Source: Saprospiraceae bacterium
GTDB lineage: Bacteria; Bacteroidota; Bacteroidia; Chitinophagales; Saprospiraceae
Direction: 5' to 3'
Assembly: GCA_019638455.1 (NCBI GenBank)
Contig: JAHBTU010000001.1
Location: 759,501-823,500, forward strand
DNA: 64,000 nucleotides
Numbering within the stretch: position 1 is the first letter of the stretch; each line of letters begins with the position of its first letter. Of the stretch, positions 52,216 through 61,676 are shown piece after piece. The notes beneath the pieces are model-generated. The model had not been told where the DNA came from. It ran no database searches and was given only the letters and a program-made list of their open reading frames with translations. Position numbers and translations under genes: made by a program.

Positions 52216-52394
52216 GACAAGTTAGTTGTCGAAAATTAAAGTGAAGGTACACCTTTCCACATTTCCCAGCAGAAAGATGTTTATGTTAAATGTTCTTTCG
52301 GGAAAATGTTTTGCGGGTTTGTAAGTTTAACAAGGGCAAGTGAACAAACTTTTTTAATCTTTGCTTTCTGAAAACGACCGTAAAGCATCGTCCT

Positions 52395-53888
52395 ATGCCT
52401 GCCTCCCACACGGATTTTGCAAAATCCAACTCAACACTTCCTCCTGTGTTCGACCCGCTCGCGCCGTACGTCCCATCGGCCTCCAAACCGTGGAACGCAC
52501 GCCGGGTAGCGCACCTTTACCGCCGGCTCGGATTGGGCGCCACACACACTCAGATACAGCAAGGCCTTCAAATGTCGCCCTCCGCGCTGGTGGACCAGCT
52601 GCTCGACAACGCCGCAAGTTTGGCGCCTCCCACGCCAACCAACTGGGCGAACTGGAACGCCAACCAATACGGCAACGACCTGCCGCTCGTCATATCGCAC
52701 CAGCGCGAGCTGAAGCGCCGCTGGCTACTTGACATGCTCAACGAAGGGGTGCGTTCCAAAATGGCCTTCTTCTGGCACGACCATTTCGTGGTACAACTCT
52801 CCGGTCACATGTGCAACGCATGGCTGTGGGACTACTACAATCTCCTGCACAAGCACGCGCTGGGCAATTTTAAAAATTTTGCCCTCGACATTGGTAAAAG
52901 CCCCGGCATGCTGCACTACTTGAACGGCAACCTAAACGTGGCGGGACAACCTAACGAAAATTATGCCCGCGAACTCATGGAACTGTTCACCATGGGCGAA
53001 AGCAATGGATACACCCAAGCCGATATCGTGGGCATGGCCCGCGCACTCACTGGCTGGACTTCCGACGACGATGATTGCGACCCATCGTGGTTCAATGCTT
53101 CCAAGCACGATAACGGGCAAAAAACGATATTCGGCCAAACCTCCAACTACAGCTTCGAAGCCGCCCACGACCTGATATTCACCGTGCGCTCAGAGCAAGT
53201 GTCACATTATATCCCGGAAAAAATCTACAAGTGGTATGTGTATCAACACGCCGACTCTGTGGTGGTTGATGGGTTGGCCAACACATTCAAAAGCGCCAAT
53301 TGGGAATTGCTGCCCATGCTCAAACGCCTCTTCAAAAGCGAGCACTTTTTCGAGGAGCAATTTATTTGTGCAAAAATCAAAAGCCCGTTGGAGGCATTTG
53401 CCTCACTGCTGAAAATGGTGGGGGCCACCTATCCGGCCCAAATCACTGACCACTGGCTCAACGAGGTAAACTATTATGCTTACATACTCCACCAAGAACT
53501 CTTTGAACCGCCCAACGTGGCAGGCTGGAAAGAACACCGCAATTGGATTAACGAAAGCACACTTTCCCTGCGCTGGAAATATGCGGCGGCCATAGTCAAC
53601 TCCATTGGCCAGAATTACGACATTCACAGCAACCTCCGAGCCATGGCGCTTGACCTAACCAACGGTAGCAACGACCCCGGCGTGATTGTGCCCGCTCTCA
53701 TAGATTTCTTTCTGGGACAGAGCTTGCAACCCATTCACCTTCAGGCTGCAATTGGCTACTTCAAGGCTGGCATCCCCGAAAATTATTTCCTCGACGGCTC
53801 TTGGAACCTCTATTGGGATGAGGCACCCGAGCAAATCCTCAACTTGTTGCTCTACTTGACCAAACTTCCAGAGTACCAACTGACTTAA
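52395..53888 (+). CDS. DUF1800 domain protein
   Basis: A 497-aa protein. AHLYRRLGLGATH near the N-terminus, RRWLLDMLNEGVRSKMAFFWHDHF (about 110-133), PNENYARELMELFTMG, YTQADIVGMARALTGWT and EPPNVAGWKEHRNWINEST are the usual DUF1800 blocks. It is co-directional with, and 26 bases from, the DUF1501 gene; the two are almost always paired. DUF1800 and DUF1501 proteins are thought to be exported; no signal peptide is seen here. The biochemical role is unknown. The ATG at 52395 was chosen. Confidence 0.92.
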   Translation: MPASHTDFAKSNSTLPPVFDPLAPYVPSASKPWNARRVAHLYRRLGLGATHTQIQQGLQMSPSALVDQLLDNAASLAPPTPTNWANWNANQYGNDLPLVISHQRELKRRWLLDMLNEGVRSKMAFFWHDHFVVQLSGHMCNAWLWDYYNLLHKHALGNFKNFALDIGKSPGMLHYLNGNLNVAGQPNENYARELMELFTMGESNGYTQADIVGMARALTGWTSDDDDCDPSWFNASKHDNGQKTIFGQTSNYSFEAAHDLIFTVRSEQVSHYIPEKIYKWYVYQHADSVVVDGLANTFKSANWELLPMLKRLFKSEHFFEEQFICAKIKSPLEAFASLLKMVGATYPAQITDHWLNEVNYYAYILHQELFEPPNVAGWKEHRNWINESTLSLRWKYAAAIVNSIGQNYDIHSNLRAMALDLTNGSNDPGVIVPALIDFFLGQSLQPIHLQAAIGYFKAGIPENYFLDGSWNLYWDEAPEQILNLLLYLTKLPEYQLT

Positions 53889-53914
53889 TCATTTCAAATC
53901 AACCATTTATCGCA

Positions 53915-55543
53915 ATGTGCGAACAACATAAAAAACGCCTCGGCGCTGCCCTTGAACACGGGGAAGCCCACACCAACGACCATCGCAAATGGTCGCGCCG
54001 CGATTTCCTCACCGCTACGGGCCTTTTTGGAGCCGGAAGCTTTCTGTTGGGTAATTTGCCCGTCAAAACCTTCCAGCCCACGCCTTTGATGGCCGCCCTG
54101 TCTGCCGCAGGAGGCAATGACCGAATGCTTGTCCTCATTCGGCTTGATGGCGGCAACGACGGGTTGAACACCGTTATTCAGCGCGGCAATTCGCAGTACT
54201 ACAATATCCGCCCGAACATCGGCATCAAGGAAAACAATATGTGGGCGCTCAGCCCTCAATATGGCATGCCTCTTTCCACCAATGCCCTGCAACCCATGTG
54301 GAACAACGGGATGATGAAAGTCATCTTCAATGTCGGCTACCCGCAACCCAACCTGAGCCATTTCCGCTCCTACGACATCGTCGCGTCGGCCAGCGATGCC
54401 GATACCGTTTGGGAAACTGGCTGGCTGGGGCGATTTCTCGACACGGAATATGCCGCCTTTGTCGAATCGCCGCCCATCGTGCCTCCCGCTTTGCAAATAG
54501 GTTTGCAAAATGACCTTGTGTTTCGGTCAGACCAAGCCAATATGTCGCTGGCCATCAGTAGCCCGCAGGAATTTTATCAAATCGCGCAGAGCGGCCAACT
54601 TTACGAGACAGCCTCATTGGGCAACTCGCTTCGGGAAATCGAATTGGCCTTCATCCGAAATGCAGCCAATTCGGCCTTCCGTTACTCCGGCACAATACAG
54701 CAGGCCTATTCGAAGGGCAAAAACGATGTGGCCTATCCAAATTCCGACGACAACCCCTTGGCCGAACAACTTGCCATTGTCGCACGACTCATCAAGGGGA
54801 ATCTCGGAACCAAGATTTATATGGTGGAGCTCAGTGGGTTCGACACACACGCCACCCAATACAATACCCACCTGCAATTGCTCAATCAGGTCGCAGTGGC
54901 GGTCAAAACATTCTTTGACGACCTCTCGCATGGGAACAGTGGGTTGGAGCAAAAAGTACTGGGCATGACATTCTCGGAATTTGGCCGCACCATTTTTGAA
55001 AATGGCTCGGGCGGCACCGACCATGGGTGGGGCACCCATTCGCTTTTGTTCGGTGGTGGCTTGGGCAACGGCTTCATGGGGCAATATCAAGACTTGAGCA
55101 ACCCCGACCCATACTCCGACCCAGAGTTCAGCGTGGATTTCCGCTCTATTTACGCCACTATTCTGCAAGACTGGTTCGGCAACACACCCGAATTGGTCAA
55201 CTTCGTGATGGGGCAACAACAATTCCCCATACTGAATGGCCTTGTGCCAGCGGCCACGCCTTCGCTCGGCGACAACGACAGATGCGCTTTGCTGGGACAC
55301 AACCCCCACAAGACCATCGCTGGCACGCTGGAAATCAAGTACGCCATCATGAAAGAAGGGCCGCTGCGCCTACAAATTTTGGACAAAGCAGGCAACGTGC
55401 TCCGCACGCTGGTGGATGAATACAAAACGCCGGGCAGTTACATTTTCAATTTTAAAGCAAGCGATTGGTTTTTGCCTCCCGGTGCATACCAGTACCGGTT
55501 GCAGTCGGGAGGACAGGCGTTCCGGCGTGAAATCCGATTCTGA
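53915..55543 (+). CDS. DUF1501 domain protein, Tat-type export signal
   Basis: A 542-aa protein with a twin-arginine signal (SRRDFLTATGLFGAG, about 27-41), then RMLVLIRLDGGNDGLNTVI, the first DUF1501 block, LSHFRSYDIV, VELSGFDTHATQYNTHLQLLNQ and GTDHGWGTHSLLFGGGL. These match the sulfatase/phosphatase-like fold of DUF1501. The C-terminal ~65 residues (PLRLQILDKAGNVLRTLVDEYKTPG) form an extra FlgD/Fn3-like beta domain. The partner gene is the DUF1800 gene 26 bases upstream. It converges with the MFS gene across a five-base gap. Confidence 0.92.
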   Translation: MCEQHKKRLGAALEHGEAHTNDHRKWSRRDFLTATGLFGAGSFLLGNLPVKTFQPTPLMAALSAAGGNDRMLVLIRLDGGNDGLNTVIQRGNSQYYNIRPNIGIKENNMWALSPQYGMPLSTNALQPMWNNGMMKVIFNVGYPQPNLSHFRSYDIVASASDADTVWETGWLGRFLDTEYAAFVESPPIVPPALQIGLQNDLVFRSDQANMSLAISSPQEFYQIAQSGQLYETASLGNSLREIELAFIRNAANSAFRYSGTIQQAYSKGKNDVAYPNSDDNPLAEQLAIVARLIKGNLGTKIYMVELSGFDTHATQYNTHLQLLNQVAVAVKTFFDDLSHGNSGLEQKVLGMTFSEFGRTIFENGSGGTDHGWGTHSLLFGGGLGNGFMGQYQDLSNPDPYSDPEFSVDFRSIYATILQDWFGNTPELVNFVMGQQQFPILNGLVPAATPSLGDNDRCALLGHNPHKTIAGTLEIKYAIMKEGPLRLQILDKAGNVLRTLVDEYKTPGSYIFNFKASDWFLPPGAYQYRLQSGGQAFRREIRF

Positions 55544-55548
55544 AAAAA

Positions 55549-56922
55549 CTATTTCACCACGTCATCTTTATCTTCCACAAACATCACGGATACCGCAGCA
55601 CAAATTAGTAGCACACCCGCCATCACCAAGGCGTAAATAGCTTGATTGCCAAAGAGATATTTTACGATGGGGCGATTGGCCACCCCACTGATGATTTGTG
55701 GAATCGTGATGAAAAAATTAAAGATGCCCATGTAAACGCCCATTTTGTGTGCTGGCAGCGCTCCCGCCAGCATAGCGTAGGGCATCGCCAGAATGCTTGC
55801 CCATGCGATGCCCACCCCCACCATCGAGAACAGGAGGAAGGACGGGGAATTTGCAAAATACATCGAAATCAGACCAAGCCCCCCGCACACTAAGGCAACA
55901 GCATGCGTTCTTTTGCGACCGATGCGCTTGGCCACAAGTGGCAACGTCAGCGCAATGACAGCAGAGACGGCGTTATAGACCCCAAAAATCACCCCTGTCC
56001 AGTTTTGAGCGTCGCTGTACAGTTGGGATTTAGTATCGTTGATAGCAGCCCCATAGACGTGGTGCGCTATCGCGGGCGTGGTGAACACCCACATGGAGAA
56101 AAGGGCAAACCACGAAAAAAATTGGGTAAGTCCCAGCTGGCGCATCGCTTTGGGCATAGCTGCCAAGTCTTTGAATATAAGCCCTAATCCACCTTTTTCA
56201 GGCTCCGACGTTTCTTCGCCCGAGTAACGCGCCTGCTCTTCCGGGGGATACTCTTTCGTCGTGAACACCGTCCAGAGTATCGCACCGAGAAAAATCATCG
56301 CGCCAATGTAGAACGACCATTTCACGTTGTCCGGCACCAAACCCTCCGGGGCGGTGTCTGTCACCCCCGCCTTGTTTGCCAAAAGCCACGGTAGCCAAGA
56401 GCCGAGCACGGCACCAATGCCAATCAATGCGGTTTGCACTGAAAAGCCGAGTGTACGTTGTTCAGAAGGTAGTTTGTCGGCCACCAAGGCGCGAAACGGT
56501 TCCATGGCCACATTGAAAGAAGCGTCCATTATCATCAACATGCCAGCGCCCATGAGCACGGCGGGCAGTGCGGTAGTGAGCGCCCCCGCATTGGGCATGA
56601 GCATCATGCCAAAGCAGGCAGCGATGGCCCCCGCGAGGAAAAACGGCTTGCGCCGGCCCAAGCGGTTCCAAGTTCGGTCGGAATAGTGCCCGATGATAGG
56701 CTGCACAATCATGCCGACGATGGGAGCCACCAACCAAAAGTTGGGCAATTCGTGCACGTCAGCACCATATCTTTGAAGAATGCCGCTTGCATTGCCGTTT
56801 TGCAGGGCAAATCCAGCCTGAATGCCAAGGAAGCCGAAGCTCATGTTCCAGATGGCGCGGTTGGAGAGCAGCGGTTTTTGTACGCCGCCGCTTTGGGTGT
56901 TTGTAGTGGAGGAAAAGGCCAT
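55549..56922 (-). CDS. MFS transporter, SLC45/GPH-type sugar carrier-like
   Basis: A 457-aa membrane protein with about twelve helices. IIGHYSDRTWNRLGRRKPFFLAG is the MFS loop 2-3 motif, close to sucrose and glycoside carriers (SLC45/GPH). The N-terminal RAIWNMSFGFLGIQAGFALQ and a central loop with EEQARYSGEETSEPEKGG support the assignment. It probably imports a sugar with protons; the substrate is unknown. The ATG at 56922 starts MAFSSTTNTQSGGVQKP. No sugar-utilisation genes are adjacent. A dispersed repeat lies immediately upstream (56966-57024). Confidence 0.9.
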   Translation of the reverse strand: MAFSSTTNTQSGGVQKPLLSNRAIWNMSFGFLGIQAGFALQNGNASGILQRYGADVHELPNFWLVAPIVGMIVQPIIGHYSDRTWNRLGRRKPFFLAGAIAACFGMMLMPNAGALTTALPAVLMGAGMLMIMDASFNVAMEPFRALVADKLPSEQRTLGFSVQTALIGIGAVLGSWLPWLLANKAGVTDTAPEGLVPDNVKWSFYIGAMIFLGAILWTVFTTKEYPPEEQARYSGEETSEPEKGGLGLIFKDLAAMPKAMRQLGLTQFFSWFALFSMWVFTTPAIAHHVYGAAINDTKSQLYSDAQNWTGVIFGVYNAVSAVIALTLPLVAKRIGRKRTHAVALVCGGLGLISMYFANSPSFLLFSMVGVGIAWASILAMPYAMLAGALPAHKMGVYMGIFNFFITIPQIISGVANRPIVKYLFGNQAIYALVMAGVLLICAAVSVMFVEDKDDVVK

Positions 56923-56965
56923 GTTGAAGAATGGAGGTGTGTCTGTCAGTTTGAAGAGAAGTGAA

Positions 56966-57024
56966 TATACCCAGATTAAAGAAGAGCAACCATGGCAAAC
57001 TGGCAGATACTAGCGAATCAAGGT
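56966..57024 (+). repeat. Dispersed intergenic repeat, divergent copy
   Basis: TATACCCAGATTAAAGA at its left is shared with 36849; the GAGCAACCATGG and terminal GCGAATCAAGGT blocks are shared with the copies at 21362 and 40831. Confidence 0.65.
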
Positions 57025-57089
57025 ATAGATTCTCTTAACCGAGGGCAAAGATGAAAAAAAACGGAAACGCTGCGAAAATTCAAAAAAAA

Positions 57090-57127
57090 GAACCCGAAGT
57101 GGCTTTGCTCACTTCGGGTTCTTTTTT
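57090..57127. terminator. Bidirectional terminator
   Basis: GAACCCGAAGTG and CACTTCGGGTTC pair around an eight-base loop, flanked by A8 on the left and T6 on the right, so T tracts follow on both strands. It lies 21 bases after the stop of the minus-strand acidic-protein gene. Confidence 0.85.
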
Positions 57128-57147
57128 AGCGACTCTACATTCTACCT

Positions 57148-57552
57148 TTAGTATTCCGTATCATCGGCGATGTCATGTTCTTCATCGTCGCGGCGGCGGG
57201 TCACGATGATGTGGTCGTCCTCATCAGAGGTGCCGTCGGCCATCTCATCATCATCTTCGCCTTCGCCGTCGAACTCATCATCCACTTCAACATCGGCAAA
57301 ATCCTCACGCAACACACCTTCTTCGTCAAAATCTTCATCTTCCTTCACAATGCGTTTGGCTTCGAGGACGGTCATGCGAATGAGATAATAAGTGTCGTCC
57401 GTTTCAAATGGTAATGCGGAGACTTTTTTGCCTTCCTTGTCATTGTAGGAGACAAGATGGTTGGCGTACCCGGTGGGGTACTTCATTTTTACGAGACGAA
57501 CGATGTCTTCAGGGAGGGCATCGTAGTCTTTGACAACGCGTTTTTTACTCAA
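57148..57552 (-). CDS. Small acidic protein, function unknown
   Basis: A 134-aa protein. The N-terminal ~75 residues (DYDALPEDIVRLVKMKYPTGYANHLVSY ... YYLIRMTVLEAKRIV) look ordered; the C-terminal ~60 are extremely acidic (DDEFDGEGEDDDEMADGTSDEDD) and probably disordered. No signal peptide is seen. Acidic-tailed proteins of this kind occur in Bacteroidota, but I cannot name a function. It has a clear promoter (57618-57650) and a terminator, so it forms its own transcription unit. Confidence 0.82.
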   Translation of the reverse strand: MSKKRVVKDYDALPEDIVRLVKMKYPTGYANHLVSYNDKEGKKVSALPFETDDTYYLIRMTVLEAKRIVKEDEDFDEEGVLREDFADVEVDDEFDGEGEDDDEMADGTSDEDDHIIVTRRRDDEEHDIADDTEY

Positions 57553-57617
57553 TGTCTGGGTGTAATTTGGTTCTGATAATCAAGGCTATGCGGTGAAAGC
57601 CCAGTTTCTGCTTGCGG

Positions 57618-57650
57618 CAAATTTAAACGAATGGCATTTGAAACGGCAAA
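57618..57650 (-). promoter_or_regulatory. Bacteroidota promoter of the acidic-protein gene
   Basis: On the minus strand TTTG (57650-57647), 21 bases, then TAAATTTG (57625-57618) fit the -33/-7 consensus; the start codon lies about 65 bases downstream. Confidence 0.6.
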
Positions 57651-57696
57651 AATTTTTTTTGTCACAAATTTTTTGCCGCGTCGCTACGCTTGTTTT

Positions 57697-59748
57697 TCAG
57701 CGTTCCCGAATCTCTACAATCTCCACTCTCCTCTCCCGCGAAGCGTCCGGGTGATATATCGAGTTTCGCTCATCGGCGAGGTCGTCGCTGATGTCGGAGC
57801 GAGCGGTAGTTTCGCCAAAACTCACTTCGGTGATTTTCAACTGCCCCGAACGCAGAAAAGGCCCAAAAACGCCATCCGAAAAAGCAGCAAAATGATTTTT
57901 CACGCTGCTGACCCGCCGTTTGCCCAGATTCAGGTTGTACTCGGTCCGCGCCCGGGGGCTGGTGTAGCCTTTTATCATGACCTCGATGGATTCTCCTTTT
58001 TGCAAACGGGCGAGCAACACATCGCAAAGCTGCCCCAAGCGGTCGTGCCCGCGTCGCACTTCGTTTTCAAAAAAGGCATCAATCATGCTCTCCGCTTCAT
58101 CAGCCCTCAGAGGCGGGAGGCCGGCAGAAAAACGGTCGCGGTATTCACGTTGGCGTTCCAGATAGGACTGCACGGTTTCCTCATACGTTTTTTGCGTAGT
58201 GGTGCGTCGGGTGCGCTTGTCTGGCTCGTCATTGTCAAAATAGAGCGGCAAACCCACAAAATCCTGTAATTGAGGCGCTTGGGGCAGCTGCGGAAGTGTT
58301 TCTGTTTCCACAGGTGGCGATTTGGCAGAGATGGTCGGAACGGAATCGGTGGCGGCCAAGTTGGGCGGTGTCACTGGTTTGGGCAACTTGAACGACCACA
58401 AGTCATTGCAGCAAGCCTTGTTCACCTCATCAAGATAAAGCGCCCCCGGGCGATTACTGCTGAGATAACCGTGTTGTCCGTCCTCTTTCAGGAAAAAATA
58501 CACATCGTTGTAACTCGTGTTCACACCCGGCCCCGCATTTGTGGGTTTTGAGAAATCGGTTTTCTCTTTTTGCGCCGAAAAAACGTCCCAGCCGCCTAAG
58601 CCCGGCCAACCCTCTGAACTGAAGTAAAGTTGTTGGGTTGGCGCGAAGAAGAAAGGCATCCCATCGTTTTCGGGCGTGTTCAACGCGGATGCGTTGAGCG
58701 GCTCTTGGAATCGAGGTAGCCGCGTGATGGTTTTGCCCGGCAAAGGCAAAGCGCAAGGGCAGAAAAAAACCGTATCAAGCGGCACATACCACAAATCGAG
58801 GTTGCCCTTGCCGCCGGGTCGGTCGCTCGCAAACCACAACACTGGGCCTTGATAATACTCATCATAACCGATGTTGGGCTGGGTGGCGGTGTAGCCCGGC
58901 AGGTTGATGGGCTCGGGCAGACGAATGGCGGGCAGCCAACGGTTGCGGCGGTCCACCACTGTGAGCCACAACTCGCAACGAATGTCGTAAGCGTTCAGGT
59001 TCTTGCAGGCGCTGAACACCATATAGTGGCCATCTGGCGAAAAAGCCGTGTGCGCGATGTGAGCGGTGTCGGTAGTCGGGAATCCCCTGCCCGGTTCGCG
59101 GGCGCGGCCGCCCTTGGAGGAAATCATGACCCTCGTCAGTTTTGATTTGGGTTGGCTCCGGTCGCCTTTTTTGTCGAAACGATAGGATGAAAAAAACAAG
59201 GTGTCGCCCATCACGACGGGCGCAAAATCGCTGTAAGGGCTATTGATGCCCCTTCCTAAGTTTTTCACTTCCACTTGCTGGCTTTCCGCCATCATTACCT
59301 TGGCAGCGCGACACACCTCAATCTCGTCGAGGGCTTTTTCAAAAAATTCAGGCCCTGCTTTGATGGGTCTTTCTTTCAGGAATTTTTCAAAATAATCAAT
59401 CGCTGCGTCATACTTGCCCTGACTTTTTTTGACCTCGCCCAAGCGAAAATTGAGCAGCGGGAAATCCTTGTTGGGGCGTTTGGAGGCAGCAATTTTTTGG
59501 TACGACTTGTCCGCTTCGGCATAGGCAAAATACAAACGCGCACTTTCGGCGTATTTCCATAAAACGGAAATGTTGTCTTGGTCGCGCTTGAGAACAGTCG
59601 CATAGTGTTGCACCGCCGCGCCATAATCTTTTTTCTTGACGGCATCGTCGCCGGCGCGTTCGTAAGAGCGAAGTGACTGCCCAAAAATAGTGGGAAAAGA
59701 AAGGAAAAGACAGAAGATTGGGAGGAGAAGGCTGGATGTGGACTTCAT
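57697..59748 (-). CDS. PorE-like OmpA family protein with TPR and WD40-like repeats
   Basis: A 683-aa envelope protein. The signal peptide (LLLPIFCLFLSFPTIFGQ) is followed by TPR-type repeats (about 30-130), then PD40/WD40-like beta-propeller strands (SPYSDFAPVVMGDTLFFSS, HTAFSPDGHYMVFSAC, GPVLWFASDRPGG, YFSSEGWPGLGGWDVFSA). A C-terminal OmpA-like domain follows (IKGYTSPRARTEYNLNLGKRRVSSV ... DASRERRVEIVEI) that would bind peptidoglycan. This order matches PorE/PG-anchored components linked to type IX secretion and gliding. The PorP/SprF gene lies upstream on the same strand. A specific complex role is inferred from the family. Confidence 0.9.
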   Translation of the reverse strand: MKSTSSLLLPIFCLFLSFPTIFGQSLRSYERAGDDAVKKKDYGAAVQHYATVLKRDQDNISVLWKYAESARLYFAYAEADKSYQKIAASKRPNKDFPLLNFRLGEVKKSQGKYDAAIDYFEKFLKERPIKAGPEFFEKALDEIEVCRAAKVMMAESQQVEVKNLGRGINSPYSDFAPVVMGDTLFFSSYRFDKKGDRSQPKSKLTRVMISSKGGRAREPGRGFPTTDTAHIAHTAFSPDGHYMVFSACKNLNAYDIRCELWLTVVDRRNRWLPAIRLPEPINLPGYTATQPNIGYDEYYQGPVLWFASDRPGGKGNLDLWYVPLDTVFFCPCALPLPGKTITRLPRFQEPLNASALNTPENDGMPFFFAPTQQLYFSSEGWPGLGGWDVFSAQKEKTDFSKPTNAGPGVNTSYNDVYFFLKEDGQHGYLSSNRPGALYLDEVNKACCNDLWSFKLPKPVTPPNLAATDSVPTISAKSPPVETETLPQLPQAPQLQDFVGLPLYFDNDEPDKRTRRTTTQKTYEETVQSYLERQREYRDRFSAGLPPLRADEAESMIDAFFENEVRRGHDRLGQLCDVLLARLQKGESIEVMIKGYTSPRARTEYNLNLGKRRVSSVKNHFAAFSDGVFGPFLRSGQLKITEVSFGETTARSDISDDLADERNSIYHPDASRERRVEIVEIRER

Positions 59749-59879
59749 AAAATATGGATTACGTTATCGGATTCGGGATTTTTTGATGGTCGGAAGTTTG
59801 AACGAACGATAAATGGGTTTCAGTCTGTGAGGATGGCATGGCAGCAAAGAAATGACGAATTTTAACAAAATGAAATGGT

Positions 59880-60878
59880 TCAAAAAATAGGACAAGATTT
59901 GAAGGTTTTTACTGGCGGCACGGGCAAGGTGCGATACACAACGGCGATTTCGATGCCGCCGCGACCACGAGTGGCCACATCAAAATCGGAAGTATTCAAA
60001 TCGTAGCTCAGCCCCGCCGTCCAATTGAGCCAATCTACCTGAAAGGCAGGAATGATGGCATCGCCCACGCGCGTGCCGAGCGTGAATTGTACCGCCACAT
60101 CTTCCGATACCGCCCTGCGCACACCCGCGCCTGCGAGTATCTCACGCGCTTTGCCCATTTGTTGGGTTGCGCCAAAGACAACCACATCGGTGAATTCACC
60201 TGTTTGCATGGCACCGCTGAACATCAACGCGAGGCGCATGGGCAACCGTTGGTCGGTATCGTCGCGGAAATTCACCTTAGGCGTATTGAGGTGAAAGGCA
60301 CCTGCCCCGATGTCGAGGCGAGTGCGCGATTGTGCGGGTTCGTAGTGCCAGTTGAGGCCAGCCGATAGGGTAGGGGCGAAGCCAGAGTTTTTGCCAAAAT
60401 CCTCGCCTGTTGGAAGGGAGGAGGAGAACTGGTCCCCTGCCCATTGGTTTTTGAAAGTCAGTTTGGAAATGTCGAAGGAGCGCTGGGCCACAGCCAATCC
60501 CACGCCTGCCGATAGGGCTTGCCGCTCGCCCAAAGCATGGGCTACGCTTGCCGTCGCGCCCACTTGTGTCCATGTCAGGCTTGCGTCGCCTGCCCCGTCG
60601 TGCTGAATTTGAAGACCGACAGAAAGAAGGTTTGCGTCGCGTTTAAGTGTTTTCCAGTCCACAGTGCCAGCAAAGGTTTGGTAAGAAACAGGCACACTTT
60701 TCCATTGGCTGCGGTAAGAAGCGGCTGCCCTGAGGTCGCCGCGAAAGATGCCGGTCAGTGCGGGGCTAAGGTGGAGCGGGTTGTGGTAGAATTGCGAGTA
60801 GTGCAGGTCTTGTCCGCGCAATCCATTCATTGCCAAGGCAAAAAAAAGAAGTAAAGTGAGTAGTCGAAGTGGGAGCAT
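59880..60878 (-). CDS. PorP/SprF family type IX secretion outer-membrane protein
   Basis: A 332-aa outer-membrane protein. The signal peptide (MLPLRLLTLLLFFALAMNGLRG) is followed by QDLHYSQFYHNPLHLSPALTG, the family's N-terminal hallmark, and alternating beta strands with FGKNSGFAPTLSAGLNWHY and LPMRLALMFSG. PorP/SprF proteins are partners of SprB-like surface adhesins and help their export. This gene and the PorE-like gene after it probably form a pair; the adhesin partners could be the products at 3422, 19052 or 48532. The ATG at 60878 is chosen; the frame extends to 61007. Confidence 0.92.
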   Translation of the reverse strand: MLPLRLLTLLLFFALAMNGLRGQDLHYSQFYHNPLHLSPALTGIFRGDLRAAASYRSQWKSVPVSYQTFAGTVDWKTLKRDANLLSVGLQIQHDGAGDASLTWTQVGATASVAHALGERQALSAGVGLAVAQRSFDISKLTFKNQWAGDQFSSSLPTGEDFGKNSGFAPTLSAGLNWHYEPAQSRTRLDIGAGAFHLNTPKVNFRDDTDQRLPMRLALMFSGAMQTGEFTDVVVFGATQQMGKAREILAGAGVRRAVSEDVAVQFTLGTRVGDAIIPAFQVDWLNWTAGLSYDLNTSDFDVATRGRGGIEIAVVYRTLPVPPVKTFKSCPIF

Positions 60879-60974
60879 ATTGGTGCTAAGAAGATGTTGC
60901 GGGTTGAAAGTACAACAGTTTTTGAAATTACTGCGACCTTTGGTGGGCAACGTGTTCGCCAACTCGCTCCGCCC

Positions 60975-61676
60975 ATGCAATTTGAAATCTGCACCGTCAA
61001 CATCCAATCAGCCATCGCCGCCGAACGCGCCGGAGGACATCGCATCGAACTCTGTGTCGCACTCGACATCGGCGGCCTCACACCTTCACACGGCCTCATT
61101 CGAGCCGCGGTGCATCAGCTCAACATCCCTGTCAATGTGCTCATCCGCCCGCGAGAGGGGCATTTCCACTATTCGGATTATGAATTGGACATCATGCTCG
61201 ACGATATTCGATTTTGCCGCGAAGCTGGTGTGCATGGAGTGGTCGTGGGCGCACTGACTGCCGACCGGCAGTTGGATTTGCCCAAAATGGAGGCCATGAA
61301 AAAAATGGCCGGCGATATAGAGATTGTCTGCCATCGTGCTTTCGATTTCACAGCCGCCCCTTCGACGGCCTTGGAACACCTCGTCTCCCTTGGCTTTCAC
61401 CGGGTATTGAGCTCTGGCCAAGCGGCCTCTGCCTACGAAGGGCGTTTCACATTACAACGCTTGGTGCAACAAGCAGCGGGGCGCATCAGCATCATGCCGG
61501 GCGCTGGCATCACTGCCCAAAATATCAGGAGCGTCGCAGAGACAACGGGGGCGCAGGAATTTCACTTCACCGGAAAAAAACGGATAAAGGGCGATGTCGC
61601 AATACCGGGTTTGGAGGGAGACTATTGGGCGAGCGACGAGGAAGAGATTCGGCGCATTGTAGCACAATTGGACTGA
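60975..61676 (+). CDS. cutC: CutC family protein
   Basis: A 233-aa TIM-barrel protein. FEICTVNIQSAIAAERAGGHRIELC at the N-terminus, GGLTPSHGLI, VNVLIRPREGHFHYSDYE, GVVVGALTADRQLD, CHRAFDFT and RVLSSGQAASAYEG are the CutC signature blocks. CutC was first linked to copper homeostasis; its enzymatic role is uncertain. The ATG at 60975 (MQFEICTV) matches the family start. It is divergent from the PorP/SprF gene, 96 bases apart. Confidence 0.93.
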   Translation: MQFEICTVNIQSAIAAERAGGHRIELCVALDIGGLTPSHGLIRAAVHQLNIPVNVLIRPREGHFHYSDYELDIMLDDIRFCREAGVHGVVVGALTADRQLDLPKMEAMKKMAGDIEIVCHRAFDFTAAPSTALEHLVSLGFHRVLSSGQAASAYEGRFTLQRLVQQAAGRISIMPGAGITAQNIRSVAETTGAQEFHFTGKKRIKGDVAIPGLEGDYWASDEEEIRRIVAQLD

